A DNA stretch of 64,000 bases from Epiperipatus broadwayi (GCA_028023455.1 JAQFVV010012416.1:7755967-7819966); one strand, 5' to 3'. Shown: positions 13,520 through 25,549, counted from the first letter of the stretch. Made by a program: numbers and translations. The notes: generated by a model from the letters alone, not told the origin.

Positions 13520-14115
13520 CTATGAAATGCGATCGTAAGTCGGCAAAAATGACCACAGTTCTTTCCTATGGAGTTTTTTTTTATTGCTCTTATCGTCAGA
13601 TAGATGTAGTATTCCTATCTGATGAGAGGCAATTTCTTCTCTTAACCTATTTTGTGCTGCCGTATTCATGTTACATTGAATGCATCGATATATCAGATGG
13701 ATTGACATTGGTTTGACTGCGAATTTTTGGCCTAAGGTTAAATAAGAGATAAAATATTTTCTCTTCAAATGCAATCTATGTAGTCTATTCATACTCGACA
13801 CTCTAAATGCATTAAATTTTAGTTGGGTATGGATGCTTGCATGGATTCATTATCGGTTAATTATGTTTTTGGTTTTCATATTTGATCAAAATATATAGAC
13901 ATTCGGTAAATAATGATACCTTACAGTATCTAAAATGTATTTGTACAGATGTCTTTTAAGTTATTGGTGTCAATGCAGCATTTTATGATGAATGCCATTG
14001 GGTTTCTTATAAATTTCCCTCTGCTATTCCACCAATGATTTTATATTTTGATTGTTTATGTTTATTTTGAAATGTTTTTGACCGTGTAATCTATGTAACC
14101 GATCTATACTCAACA
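13520..14115 (-). pseudogene. Unidentified minus-strand tandem relic
   Basis: A minus-strand frame of 93 codons (13801-13520) begins MSSMNRLHRLHLKR and contains CIQC followed later by SDDKSNKKK. About 305 bp upstream on the same strand, 14115-13960 encodes a similar but stop-broken peptide: DRLHRLHGQKHFKI, and KPNGIHH opposite KPMSIHL. This looks like two diverged copies of one coding module. The C..C and H residues recall a zinc finger, but spacing is not convincing. I do not recognise the family. Confidence 0.3.
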
Positions 14116-14573
14116 TTATAAAACAAACTTTTATAAATCCATCTGTGCAAACTTATAAAAATTAAAATGTAAACTTATAAAAATTAAAATGTAAATTTAT
14201 AAAAATTAAAATCTAAAATCAAAGTTAAAAATGTAGTTAAATTTTAAAATGTAAAACTGATACTAAAACAATTTTAAATATTATATATGTGCATAAATAA
14301 ATGTTTGTGTGTGTTAATTACTGGCAGTGTCTTATTTTATTGTTTTTTTTTAAAAAAATATTCTTAGATAAGATTATGAAAATAAATCTCTGCTCTGCTC
14401 CATGAGCTAGTGACAATGGGCTAATGACCAGAATCAAAAAATATAAAATAATTTTTTTTTAACTTACATATCTGCCTACTTTATAATTTTTTCTATGTTC
14501 AAATGCTTAGATGGCACCCTTGTAGTGAAGATACGTTAAGTCTCCTATCTCCAGATCATTATAATATATATAT
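14116..14573. other. AT-rich spacer with short tandem repeat
   Basis: 14148-14220 has three tandem units of about 24 bp (AAACTTATAAAAATTAAAATGT). No gene. Confidence 0.55.
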
Positions 14574-14765
14574 ATTGGTGTGTATGAGTTGTTTATTTAT
14601 GAAATATTATTTACTAAACATTTTAAGCAAAACAAAAACTTATCATTTTGTAATCTTTTCTACCATAATAGTTTCCACTGCAGCTACTTTAAATTAATAC
14701 AAAATATTCTCACACTTTTAAAAATTAAGGCTTGCTTTATTATAAGGACCATTTCATTTTGTTTT
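14574..14765. repeat. Dispersed repeat R2, copy 2
   Basis: Diverged copy of 7142-7345, same orientation, beginning GGTGTGTATGAGTTGTTTAT just after a short (TA)n. Confidence 0.6.
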
Positions 14766-16165
14766 ACATCCATACACACATTACATATATCACTTCTAGT
14801 TTAAATTACTCTTTTTTTCATATATAATAATCTTTATTACTTTGCAAAAAAATGTCTACCTGACTAGAGGTTCCATCTATTGATGAAAATAAAATTATGC
14901 ATGAATATATTCACGAACTTCACTTAATTCTAATAACTTTTGTATTCCTGAGATTTTTTGTGAGGCCCATCACTGTATATAGAAGTACCTCTCACAAGAT
15001 GTCTTAAACAAGTCATTAAAGTAGTTTTCTATTATTAGTTTTGAAACATTATTATAAAATCATCTAACTTTTTACAATAGTATGATTCATTGTGAATGAA
15101 ACACATGGCATACTAAATCTTTATTAAATATTTATAATAATAATTTTTAAATCTTATCAGACAAATAAATTGTAATTAAATGATATACAGGTTGAAAATA
15201 CTTGTAAAGAATGCTTTTAATGTGGAATAATAAGAAAGAGAAAAATTATTACTAATTGCTAATAAAGCAAAAAAATCTGTTCTAAAATTTACATTGAGGT
15301 TTTGCAAATGTAGAGATGAGTAGAGTATATAGTACATCGCTTACACTATTATGTATATAATTATAACAATTGTGTGTCCCTGTAAGAAGGACTGAATATA
15401 TTACACAAATAAATGCAATGCTTTAATTAAGATGAAAATAAAGATTGAACAAACTGTTAAATTCAGAGGTAAGATAAATTTGATGCACTAAAATATATAA
15501 TTGATTATTTTCCTAAACGTTATATGTACTAAGGCTTTAACCTCAAGAATATGCATGTAAAAATGTGATATTAGGGACCTCTACATGTCTTAACCACAAT
15601 CTTATGCCTTGGAAGAAATTTGCGTTTAAATAAATTTATAAACATTATATGGTAAAAAATTTTTATTCAATAACTAGAAAAAATTTGAACCAATTAATAA
15701 TGGTCATAATACATTTATCCAACTGAAAGTTATAACTATTTGCATTGGTTAAAATAAATTGGAAACAGATACTTCTTGGTAAATAAGCCAATTAAATGAG
15801 TGGTCAGTTAATGGAATTAATCATAATGTGAATCATTAATTTATGAAAAGCATTTGTAACAAAGTATGCTATCATTTCTGTTTAAAAAAATAAATAAATA
15901 AAACAAAATGTGGAAAGCTTTTAATATGGGTAGCTAAAACTTTTTCTTTATTTCACCAATATCAAAACCTTTTTATATCTGTTGGAGCAGGATAATAATT
16001 ATATCTAATATACATGATGATTGAATCAAGTAAAAGTTTCCCATAAAATCAATGGATAAACATATGATATATTTGTGCATTAAAAATCCCAGAAAATGCT
16101 ATCAATTATTAACCCTTTTCCCTCCTCCTCCGCACCTCCTCTCAGCTCCCTCCTCTTCCCTCCCT
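14766..16165. other. AT-rich spacer
   Basis: No supported gene. A 28-bp block at 15246-15273 recurs exactly at 17081-17108. Confidence 0.55.
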
Positions 16166-16169
16166 CTTT

Positions 16170-16740
16170 TTTTTATTGTCTGTTTGGTTTGGATTGGGTT
16201 TTATTTTTATTTATGTGGGTCCTTCCCTTTTTTTTTATTTAAAAAAAAAAAAAAAAAAAAAAACATAAAAAAAAAAAAAAAAAAAAAAATTTTTTTTGGT
16301 TTTTTTGGTCTCATAAAAAAGAAAATTTTTTGTTGAAAAAAAAAGAAAACCCCTTATAAAAAAAAAAAAAAAAAAATGAGATTTTTATATTTTTATATAA
16401 TTTTAAATTAAATTTTTATATAAAATATTTTTTTTAAGAGAAAAAAAAAAAAAAATAATTTTCAAAAAAAATATTAAATTTTAAAAAATATATATATTAA
16501 AAAAAAAATAATTTTTAAAAAAACTTTTTAAAAATATATATTAAAAAAAAAAAATAATTTTATTGAAAATTTTTCTCATTACAAAAAAAAAATATTATAT
16601 AATATTAAATAATAAAGAGGAATGTTTAAAAAGGTTTTTGGTGAATAAAAAATATCAAAAACAAAAAAAAATAAAAAAATTAAACTTAAAACAGGCAAAA
16701 AAGCTAGAGTATGCCAGAAGGCTTGTGCATAAAATTCCAA
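16170..16740. repeat. Homopolymer-rich low-complexity stretch
   Basis: Dense A and T runs, several longer than 15 bases, with little other sequence. Open frames here are runs of lysine and phenylalanine and are not genes. It may be a decayed poly(A)-rich repeat or poorly resolved assembly. Confidence 0.8.
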
Positions 16741-17062
16741 TTTAGTTCCTACTCATCAAATATCCCCAGACTAGTTTCTGAATTATAGCCTTCATCAGTG
16801 AGGAGCCTTGGATCTGAGACACTGCACCTAGATCTTAGGATATAATGCAACTCTCCAGCAGCCACCTTTTAGCTCACTTTACTACAAAACTGTGAGTTTT
16901 AAATTGAAAACCCCTTAATATTTTCAATTCAAGCCCATCAGCTTACATAGTCATATAGGTCTGAACTCAGTTCAGTACCCATACATTTTGGTGTCTTTGG
17001 TTCTTTAATAACCATAGCCACCAATATCCTATTAGGCAGAATTGGTTTTAAGCCAATAAACA
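16741..17062. other. Unassigned higher-complexity stretch
   Basis: Less AT-rich than its surroundings. No open frame or family recognised. It leads directly into the palindrome at 17063. Confidence 0.4.
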
Positions 17063-17167
17063 TCACATGATCACCATTTCTTATTACTAATTGCTAATAA
17101 AGCAAAAACTGCTTATAACTGTTTTAACAACAGTTATAAGCAAGCATAAGAAATGGTGATCATGTGA
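17063..17167. repeat. Palindromic MITE-like hairpin
   Basis: Outer arms of 21 bp (17063-17083 and 17147-17167) are perfect inverted copies, starting TCACATGATCACC. An inner 13-bp stem GCTTATAACTGTT pairs with 17129-17141. An asymmetric 28-bp block that also occurs at 15246 sits between the outer and inner stems. Confidence 0.7.
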
Positions 17168-17850
17168 ATTCACATTAAATGTTAATTTGTTAAAATGTAA
17201 ATTTTTTGTAAAATTGATTGTTAAGCAATTAACACAATTGCACATGTTATTTTAATGAAATTATGTAATTATCTCATTTAATAAATGCTATGAAAATGTT
17301 TGTTAATAATAAAAATTGTATATATTGGATGTATAGGTGGTAAGAGTAGCATTCTTGTTTTGGATAACATGTTTTTTTGGTCAATAGGCAATTTGTTTAT
17401 AAAAGCAGAAAGAAAATAATTAACTTTGGAAAAGTACTTTTTAGTTTAGTTCTTATCCAAAGGTAGGGAATTCTTCATTGATGCTCAAGATTTATGTTTC
17501 TCTAGAACTTCTAACAATGTATATGTTCATTAACCTCACACAATATATTTCCTCAAGGGTTAAGCATAAGATTAAAATGTAGCACAGACATGGATTTGTC
17601 GTGGATTTGGAAAAGCTACACCAGGATTACAATAATTTTTCTGAAATTTCATATATTATTTTATTTATATTAGATATCATTACCCAGAAGAGAAAACAAA
17701 TATTCAATCTATAGACTGATAGCTTAAAGATATAGCTATATTAGATACCTATGAATACATGTGTATACATTTAATGCCAATTGATTGGTAATAATTTATA
17801 TTTAATTGATTTCTAAACATCTAAAGTTACAATTATTATTATTTATAATT
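17168..17850. other. AT-rich spacer
   Basis: No supported gene or repeat boundary. Confidence 0.5.
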
Positions 17851-17852
17851 AA

Positions 17853-18147
17853 GTATTTATTTATACAGTGCTATGTTGATAAATTGTAAATATAAATTAG
17901 CGATCAGGCTAATGCACATGCGCTTTACACATAACAAATAATACTAACATTCTCAAACACAAGATAAAGTCTTTAGAAAAGGTAGAATGAATTCATCTAA
18001 CTTTTCGACCCAAACATTTAAGTATGGGCAAATTTTAAGTGTTTGGATATGAGAGTGTGACAATATTTTTAATATGCTTGGATGAATGACGCTTGCGAAA
18101 TTATTTAAAATTTACTATACGTCATTCTTGATTGAAATTAAACATAT
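17853..18147. repeat. Left arm of an inverted duplication
   Basis: This segment reappears inverted at 19478-19775. It consists of a truncated copy of the hairpin MITE (17853-17933) and about 210 bp of a second repeat (17934-18147) that ends GATTGAAATTAAACATATAT. Confidence 0.75.
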
Positions 18148-18268
18148 ATATAAATAAGTATTTATTTATACAGCGCTATAGTTATGTGTAAAGCGCATGT
18201 GCATTAGCGTGATCACTAATTTATATTTACAATTTATCAACATAGCACTGTATAAATAAATACTTAAT
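18148..18268. mobile_element. 121-bp hairpin MITE, complete copy
   Basis: Begins AAGTATTTATTTATACAGCG and ends with its inverted copy, giving terminal inverted repeats of about 25 bp with one or two mismatches. The interior contains GTGTAAAGCGCATGTGCATTAG. Truncated relatives lie at 17853-17933 and 19708-19770. It has no coding capacity. The superfamily is not determined. Confidence 0.7.
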
Positions 18269-18271
18269 TAT

Positions 18272-19477
18272 ACACCTGGGTCTCATTTTACGTGATAGAT
18301 AGGTTCCTCAGAAAACACACGCAAACAAAATCATGCAAAAATAGATGTAACTTACATTGAAAAAGGGGGTATGCAATCTATGATTTTTCAAAATTCGCGT
18401 AAAAGCAAAGCACCAACATAAAATTACTTTAAAATTCGCGCAAAAAAAAAATAATAGTAAGGAAATAAAATATGACTAATAAAAAATTTCAAATTTAAAA
18501 AAGATTGATACAAGATAAAACTTTTTTTAACTATAATATTTAATTTTATTCAAAATAATATATTTTTATGCATAATTTACGGTACAGTAATTTACATTTT
18601 TTTACACATGTTTTAATTATTATCGCTATTTGGCCCCAAAACACTTTTCATTTGCAAACTAGTAAAAAATCAGATTCTCATGTGATGTGATGTATTTGGC
18701 TTCTCCTTAAACAAAGTCAAGAATATCTCAGCAATTATTATCACAAGAGGAAATACAACTAGCGCCAAGTTCACTCTCATGTTGTGTTAATGGTTTTCTG
18801 TTGACGATGATGATTTTATTAATTGTTTATGAACTTAGACTTATGATAATAAAAAGACATTTATTCACCACTGCTGGGAAAAATTTAATTAAAACTAACA
18901 ACTAAAAATTAAATTCTTATTTTTGTCTTTAATTTTCAATTCCGTTTAAAAATTAAATTTCGTTTTACATCACATTAATTTCAAGTCGCCGTAAGTAATT
19001 TTTAAATTGTTAATTACAATTAAAAATCAGATTTTAATTTTTAATTGTGCCCACTGATATTACTGACCTTTTAAAAATAAACTTATGGACACTAAATGAT
19101 TAATAATTGATTACGTTCTTTTTTAAAAAGCAAAAACAGAATGTGATTTAAAATGCAAAATTAACACGCACAATGTTTGAACAAATTTACATTATAATCT
19201 TGTAAAATTTAATGTGTGTATACATAAAATGTGGAAATCATGATTTTAATTTCATTATTGCATAAAATCTTACTATTATAAAGCACTGAAAATATTGAAA
19301 TTACTAAGATGAAAGTAGAATTCCAATAATGTGCTATTACTTTCAATATAACGTAAGTGCTCGAAATTTATTATTTAAAGTAATAGCACATTATCGGAGG
19401 TCGACTTCCGGCGAAACACAAATCGCTGACTTCAAAATCGTGTTAAATAAGTCCGCGTAAAAAGAGACCCAGGTGTA
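18272..19477. mobile_element. Non-autonomous Tc1/mariner (pogo/Tigger-like) element
   Basis: Ends are inverted: TACACCTGGGTCTC at 18272 and GAGACCCAGGTGTA at 19464-19477, with matching TTTTACG just inside. TA at each end fits a TA target duplication. Inside the left end, GGTTCCTCAGAAAACACACG and ATTCGCGTAAAAGC resemble the GGTTCC..CGCGTAAA pattern of Tigger/pogo ends. No transposase frame remains in 1.2 kb, so it is a deletion derivative or MITE. It carries a nested foldback element at 19313-19413. Confidence 0.7.
19313..19413. mobile_element. Foldback MITE family F, copy 1 (nested)
   Basis: About 100 bp with imperfect inverted arms. The right arm AAAGTAATAGCACATTATCG and onward to GGAGGTCGACTTCC matches the complement of the left arm. 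The same terminal sequence occurs at 63727-63848. Here it lies inside the Tigger-like element. Confidence 0.65.
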
Positions 19478-19775
19478 TATATGTTTAATTTCAATCAAGA
19501 ATGACGTATAGTAAATTTTAAATAATTTGGCAAGCATGATTCATCCAAGCATATTAAAATAATTTAAAGTGACTGTTAATATTGTCACACTCTCATATCC
19601 AAACACTTAAGATTTGCTCATACTTAAACGTTTGGGTCGAAAAGTTAGATGGATTCATTCTACCTTTTCTAAAGACTTTATCTTGTGTTTGAGAATGTTA
19701 GTATTATTTACGTATAGTTATGTGTAAAGCGCATGTGCATTAGCCTGATCGCTAATTTATATTTACAATTATTAT
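19478..19775. repeat. Right arm of an inverted duplication
   Basis: Reverse complement of 17853-18147 with scattered differences, including about 6 extra bases at the junction of its two components (near 19705). Confidence 0.75.
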
Positions 19776-20160
19776 TATAATTAAAAAAGTAATTATTTTT
19801 TTTTACTTTCATATTCTGAGCATTTAGGTAATAAAATATATATATAGTGCTTGGAAAATTTTTGAGAGAAACTTAAATTACACACGCGAAAGAAAATAGA
19901 ATTACATTTGTTGTTGTGTTTATCGTCCCGTCCCCCCCAACAAATTTACCTATTCATTAAATGCTTCAAAAAAAGTATTCAAAGGTGTATTTAAACCCAG
20001 TTTTAATTAATCACATTCGTAGCTAGGCATCTCTTTAACTTTTAGTTCTATTATTATAACATGTAATCCTAAGACATGAATAGCAATATTATTTTATACT
20101 AATAAATTATTATTGTCAGTAATGATACCTACTTTTCCCCATGATTATTTTTATATAAAT
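19776..20160. other. AT-rich spacer
   Basis: Nothing recognised apart from a short TATATA run near 19838. Confidence 0.5.
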
Positions 20161-20164
20161 ATGT

Positions 20165-20295
20165 TCTTTTTTTTTTTTTCACATGTCATAGCATCGACCG
20201 GAGACGAACCCCCAACAACCGTCTGCAACCAACTGCTTGCTTACAATGCGGCTGTGTTAATCTCTCGGCTAACAATGCTTGACAAGTATGTTCAT
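20165..20295 (-). mobile_element. tRNA-derived SINE-like insertion
   Basis: On the minus strand, TTAGCCGAGAGATTAACAC (A-box-like) is followed about 50 bases later by GGGGGTTCGTCTCC (B-box-like), then a short tail and a run of A (T13 at 20168-20180 on the plus strand). This is the order of a tRNA-derived SINE. The cloverleaf is imperfect, so it is not called as a functional tRNA gene. Confidence 0.5.
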
Positions 20296-21190
20296 TTTAT
20301 CTTCAGCTTTTACTTAATTAAGAATAGTGATTCACATCAAAAATATTTTATTTCTGCCTTTCGCTAACAATTGAAAGGAATAATAATAAGAAAATGGAAA
20401 TATATATATATAGGAGGCTTATTTTCCTAAAAGAGAAAAAATAAAGTGGTGGCCATCTTAAATTCTTTTCTATTTATGTAAAATAAAACTACCTTATGAA
20501 ATGACCCTTTGGTTGATCAAGAGAAAGTTGGTTTACAGATAGCTAGTGTATTTGGAAATGCAATCATTACCACTACAGAAATGAAATGTAGTTAACTTAC
20601 AAATAAATTGCTCTTGATTTAAAAAATCATCACCACTATTTTATCGTTATATAATATTTGAAGATAGTAGGAAAGTTGGTATTAATCTTTTGGTCACCAA
20701 TATATGACTAAGTAATAGTCAAGTTATTTTTCGTTCGCTTAGGCTTTTCCAGTTTTGTTATAAAACCCATAAACAAGTCAACTTTTTATTATGTAAATCA
20801 AACAAGATGGGTGTTAAATAATAGTTAAAAAAATAAAATATATCAGGATTTTTTTTCTGAATATATGCTTATAATAAAAATTTGTTTTTAAAAATTACTT
20901 CTTTTATGCCGAAAATAAAATGCACAAATAAAGGATTAATGGAGTGTCAATCAATGAGAAATTTTTATTAATGATGATTACGCCTTATAACTTGATTATA
21001 ATATTCTCTTGCCTAGTTAACCCAACCTGCCTTAGGACAAAAAATAACTTACAATCAGTCATACAGTTGATTTAAAATTGCAAATTGACAATGATTGAAA
21101 TTAAACTTATTAAAAAAATCTATTTTACTTATTTATTTATAGAACCTGAAAGAGCATATTTTAATAAACATTAAATGCGCTAATAATATT
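20296..21190. other. AT-rich spacer
   Basis: No supported gene or repeat boundary. Confidence 0.5.
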
Positions 21191-21193
21191 TGT

Positions 21194-21895
21194 AACTGTA
21201 TTATATATATAAAATACATATTTTGCGGGTTCATCCGTGTTAAAAACTTTTAATATCAATATACTGACGTTTCGACTTGGTCACACAAGCCATCCACAGA
21301 GTTATAAAAAGGTAGAAAGACGGTTGTAGAGGCGCTACAATCACTGGTTTGAATAAAACATTAAAAATCCCACCAATAGCAAAAATGTTAAATTTAAGAA
21401 TGTTTTTTAAAGAAATCTTTCCAAATAGGAGGAAGTTTGCACGTATCATCTCGCTTATTGATACAATCTGGCCTTTTAAGTATCTCAATGGCTTCTCTGA
21501 TTTTGCATTGGTAGAGATTATCACATCTGGATATGATCCTGGTACTAGAAAAATCTATTTTATGACCTGAATCTATAGTATGGAGTGAGAGTGCTGATGA
21601 TGATGAGTGTTGTTTAACTGCATTAGCATGCTCATCTCTCCTAACACTGATGCGACGATTACTCATACCTATGTAAGAAGCTTTACAATTTTTACATGAG
21701 ATTTGATAGACACCATGAGATTCAAGAGGGATTGAATCCTTAGGATTGGTTATTATATTGCTGATCTTTTGATGAGCAGAAAATGCTGTATCTATATTAT
21801 AGCGTTTTAATATACATCCGATACTGTCTGTAGTTCCTTTTACATATGGAACACAAATCCTAATAGCTGACTTATCATCTTTTTGTTTCCTATTT

Positions 21896-21898
<3 letters not shown>
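21194..21898 (-). mobile_element. 5'-truncated Penelope-like element (P1), second copy
   Basis: Minus-strand tail (21194-21360) and GIY-YIG domain, nearly identical to 3834-4506. It is truncated in the linker before the endonuclease (RQNRKQKDDKSAIRIC) at 21898, where it meets (TA)n. It has no inverted tail. Confidence 0.85.
21394..21890 (-). pseudogene. PLE GIY-YIG endonuclease domain (fragment)
   Basis: Endonuclease part of a Penelope-like protein with an intact frame from KSAIRICVPYVKG through GVY, CKNC and YIG to a C-terminal IWKDFFKKHS. The open frame reaches 22017 only because the TA tract reads as tyrosine and isoleucine. The RT half is missing. Without a start or RT it cannot act alone. 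Confidence 0.8.
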
Positions 21899-21899
<1 letters not shown>

Positions 21900-21948
<49 letters not shown>

Positions 21949-21975
21949 CTTATATATATATATATATATATATAA
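21900..21975. repeat. (TA)n microsatellite with an interrupting TTCC
   Basis: Two TA runs (about 46 and 20 bases) separated by TTCCT; an AAGGAA follows, making the pair symmetrical. Confidence 0.95.
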
Positions 21976-21977
21976 GG

Positions 21978-22345
21978 AATATGAACTCAGACTTTCAAAC
22001 TCCCTACAGCTATCCAATCCATCTTATACAAACAATACACGTGACCACATACATGTGAAAAAGATAAATGATCTTCAATATACATATTTCATGCTGAGTC
22101 AGCACTCATCAGAGAGTCCAGATCACCATCACATATACAGAATCAGTGCTCTGTTCATATTAATATAGCAAATCTTCAAGCTTTAATGGACAAGCTTTAA
22201 TCTTCTCCACTCTCCAACTTTTTAGCCACCCATATCATTAAAATTCTGAAATGTAATGCTGAAAGTTCTTGATTATGCCAATATTACTGTCAAAACCCAT
22301 GTTGACCTTAAGTCAATCTGATCCCTCACCCATAGGATCTTAATA
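21978..22345 (+). repeat. R1 copy 5 with foldback left half
   Basis: 21978-22135 is R1 (GAATATGAACTCAGACTTTC onward). 22138-22345 matches the 3587-3780 segment, including CTTTAATGGAC and GACCTTAAGTCAATCTG. Confidence 0.7.
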
Positions 22346-22475
22346 TGTTCAAATAATTATACCTGAGAGAGGGCAGAATGTAGGCTCAGTATATAATATT
22401 TAAATACATGTATATTTCTATAATAAACTTAAAAGTTCAAGTCCCTTATAATTACATTAAGTTTAGTATAGAAAT

Positions 22476-22611
22476 ATCATCAACCATTATCAATCCACTG
22501 CAGGATGAAAGTCTTTCCAAGTTCAATCCATCTTCTCTGATCTTTAGCTTCTCTTCTCCATATCCCTGCACACTTTTTTATTTCATCCATCCACCTCACA
22601 TGTGATCTCTT
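22476..22611 (-). pseudogene. 5'-truncated RTE LINE 3' end
   Basis: Reverse complement of the last 135 bp or so of the LINE at 50689-53980: it covers the codons for HVRWMDEIRK..RRWIKLGETFILQWIDNG and the (TGA)n tail, with scattered substitutions. It is a typical dead-on-arrival copy. Confidence 0.85.
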
Positions 22612-22732
22612 AAATACGTTTAAATATATTTAAATACATATATAAATATATTTATATATAAAAATATATGTTTAAATATATTTATATTCAAATACTTATA
22701 TAGAAATATACATGTATTTAAATATATCTACA

Positions 22733-22790
<58 letters not shown>
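22612..22790. repeat. TA-rich low-complexity tract
   Basis: AAATATA-type repeats leading into a pure (TA)n of about 48 bases at 22738-22785. Confidence 0.9.
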
Positions 22791-24385
22791 TGTAGACTGT
22801 TATAATGTGATATATAAATATATATATATTGTACCAGTCCATACTCCCTGTAGAATTCTTTTCCTAATCTTGCATTGAGCATGAAGTGACCAAGATTCAA
22901 CAGGTAAAGAAATGGATATCAATCTAGCCGATTGTCTGTACTCATGTATATTGGTACTTCCAGCTAAATTGATGGAAAGAGTGGATTGACAGAACTCTTC
23001 CAGTTAAAAACACCTTTTAGTTGATATCTTATTTGAATACCCGAATATTTAGAACAATGGCAAGTACACACCTTTAAAAAATCTATTTATAAAATAGACT
23101 TTTGTGCGCTACTTCTAGAAAAGAATAAAAAAAAAGAATTTTTCACCCTCCTAGAAGGATGTACAATACCATATGTTCAGCGGAGCATAAGAATAAGATT
23201 TAACACTCCGGTAGAGCGATATCCCTTTGTGGCTAGCTCAGTCACTCGACAATCTAGGGTCTTCAAACTGGTAAGTTAAATGATTAATACCGGTATGTGG
23301 TTGATAAGGAAAGAATACATTTTGATCAATATAAATAATAATATGAAAACGAAACAAGTTTAATATTATGATTAAATATTTATTTAATCCCAAATACCCA
23401 CCACCGTTTCATACTAATGATGATATAAGAACAAAAATACTAAATAATTAATTATCACAAACTCATATATATATTTGCAGTGTTGAAATAGATAAATACA
23501 ATTTTAAATAAGAAAATAATAAATCCCTAAAGCTATTTACAATGTTTATAAGTAATGGAAGTGGTCTGAGCTCCTTTTACCCAATAGAAATAAATTTTAC
23601 TTTGTGCGATTTGATATACAGATATGAGATTTTTAGTCATACAGGCATGCGCTTTTACTCAGTGCTTTAAAACCCTTTTATTGATAGCAATAATAATAAT
23701 AATAATAATAAAAACTATGCATACGTATATTTGCATTATGAGATATTTCAATAATTTCGTATTTTTCAACAAGTCAACAAGGTTGCATTGGCTCAGATAC
23801 TATATTGTACTCACCATAAGATACTATATCTATTTCCCTCTTGCTATAGATAAATACATGTATATACACACAGCACAATTAACCACCTACTATTAATTTA
23901 AATATAAAGTTATTAGAGTACTTGCTTACAGGAATCTATAATAGATCAATCCCCTCTTGCATGCATCATAAGATGCAGCAGTGACAAAAAAAATTACTTA
24001 AAAAGGATATACGGTTAAATACATTTTTAGATATTCAGCATGAGATATCGTATTTACCGAATATTATAAGCGTATGTACGCATATACATACATGTATATC
24101 CATATTTGACAAATTCCAGGAGTAATAACAAGAGGAAAATGAATAGCAACAAAAAAAAAGAATCTCATTGCAATCTTTGTTGAAAATACTAGAATTTGAA
24201 ATAGAAAAATTGACTCAAAGGATTTAAGTAAAAGCTTTATCATTTATGCTCGTAATAACCGCAAATTCATATACATATGCGAGAGACTCTCTCTCTTTTT
24301 TAAATGATTAATAATAATAACAAAAAAATAATATATTTAATCAGAAGTATCAAAGTTAATTATTTCAATATTAATAAATATCTTA
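22791..24385. other. Spacer with possible tRNA-like scrap
   Basis: No supported gene. A short AAT array lies at 23690-23710. The tRNA-like piece is listed separately. Confidence 0.5.
23226..23275 (+). other. tRNA-Lys-like 5' half
   Basis: GTGGCTAGCTCAGTC matches the A-box region of tRNA-Lys, and GGTCTTCAAACTGG follows about where the anticodon arm would lie. No T arm or B box was found downstream. It could be a truncated SINE head or chance. Confidence 0.25.
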
Positions 24386-24960
24386 AAATAAACTTATATC
24401 TGCGTCTTCATTCTTCTCCTCTGGGCTCTTGTGTGGGCTTCAAGTTAACTGGCTGTGTGGTGAAGATTTCATCCATTTAGCAAGGCGGCATTTGTCATCA
24501 TCATGGGTGGCTGGAATTGGTGTGGTCACATCTTGACAGCTTGGGACAGAGAAAGGGTGGTGCACCGGCTAGTTGTCTACCCCACGGTCATTTTGCTGGA
24601 ATCTCTAGTATATTGCTTCATATCTTCTTTTTTAGATATCTAATAATAATTAGGATTATTAATAAATTTTCATAAGCTGTCTCCAATGGTTACTCGAATC
24701 CACAAAGACAAGAGTTCTTAAAAGAACTGTATAATGGATTTGTTCTTAAGAATGTCACTAATAGTCCTATTCGTAAATGAATCTCTAAGTAGCTGGTTGC
24801 TTGGAGAATTCTGGAGCCACAAAAAAAGAATGACTTGCCCAGAATGGCTGCCAAAGAAAGAATGAATCCCACAGCACTATCAATCCTACTAATAAGAACC
24901 AATTCAGATATCCCTCTGAGAAGAATGAATCAGCCAATCCTTTTAATTTAGCTTATCACT
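24386..24960. other. Unassigned higher-complexity island
   Basis: Visibly less AT-rich than its flanks. It holds a minus-strand open frame of 70 codons (24902-24690) with a hydrophobic start, but it has no recognisable domain. It may be an old repeat or part of an unidentified element. Confidence 0.3.
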
Positions 24961-25440
24961 TAGATTGCAAACAGTCCTTTATATTTTTCCGATTAAATTC
25001 TACATTTTAAGTTTGACATCCATCTTGAATAACACAGACCACTTGCTTACAAAATCAATTCAAAAGAATTTTTTTTAAAGAGATAACAGTTTAATTATAG
25101 CATTATCAAACCTTTTGCTTTTGATCAGATTTTTGCAAAAGCAATTAACATTACTTGCTTATGGAATAAAATTACAATCTTTAGAAAAGTAATTAAAAAA
25201 AATATACAAGTATATTGGAAAATAAAAAAAAAGCAATTACATATAATGACATATAAAAAATATACAAAAAAAAAAAGCAAAAATAAAAAAATACATGAGT
25301 TTATTATACATGTACAATATTTAAATTTGTGTGTGTGGGTATTCTACTGCTCAGACCGAACCTCCATTATTAATCTAGCATATTTTTATATTTGTTGTGC
25401 TTAATACAGACTTTGTGCAAGGCCATTTGATAATGCCTGG
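24961..25440. other. AT-rich spacer
   Basis: Nothing recognised. Confidence 0.5.
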
Positions 25441-25441
25441 C

Positions 25442-25549
<108 letters not shown>

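Noticed and set aside
16052-16336. 94-codon open frame
   Set aside because: Runs through poly(A)/poly(T); its protein is mostly Lys and Phe.
24690-24902. 70-codon minus-strand frame as a membrane protein gene
   Set aside because: Hydrophobic but short, isolated, with no supporting exon or family signal; reported only as part of an unassigned island.
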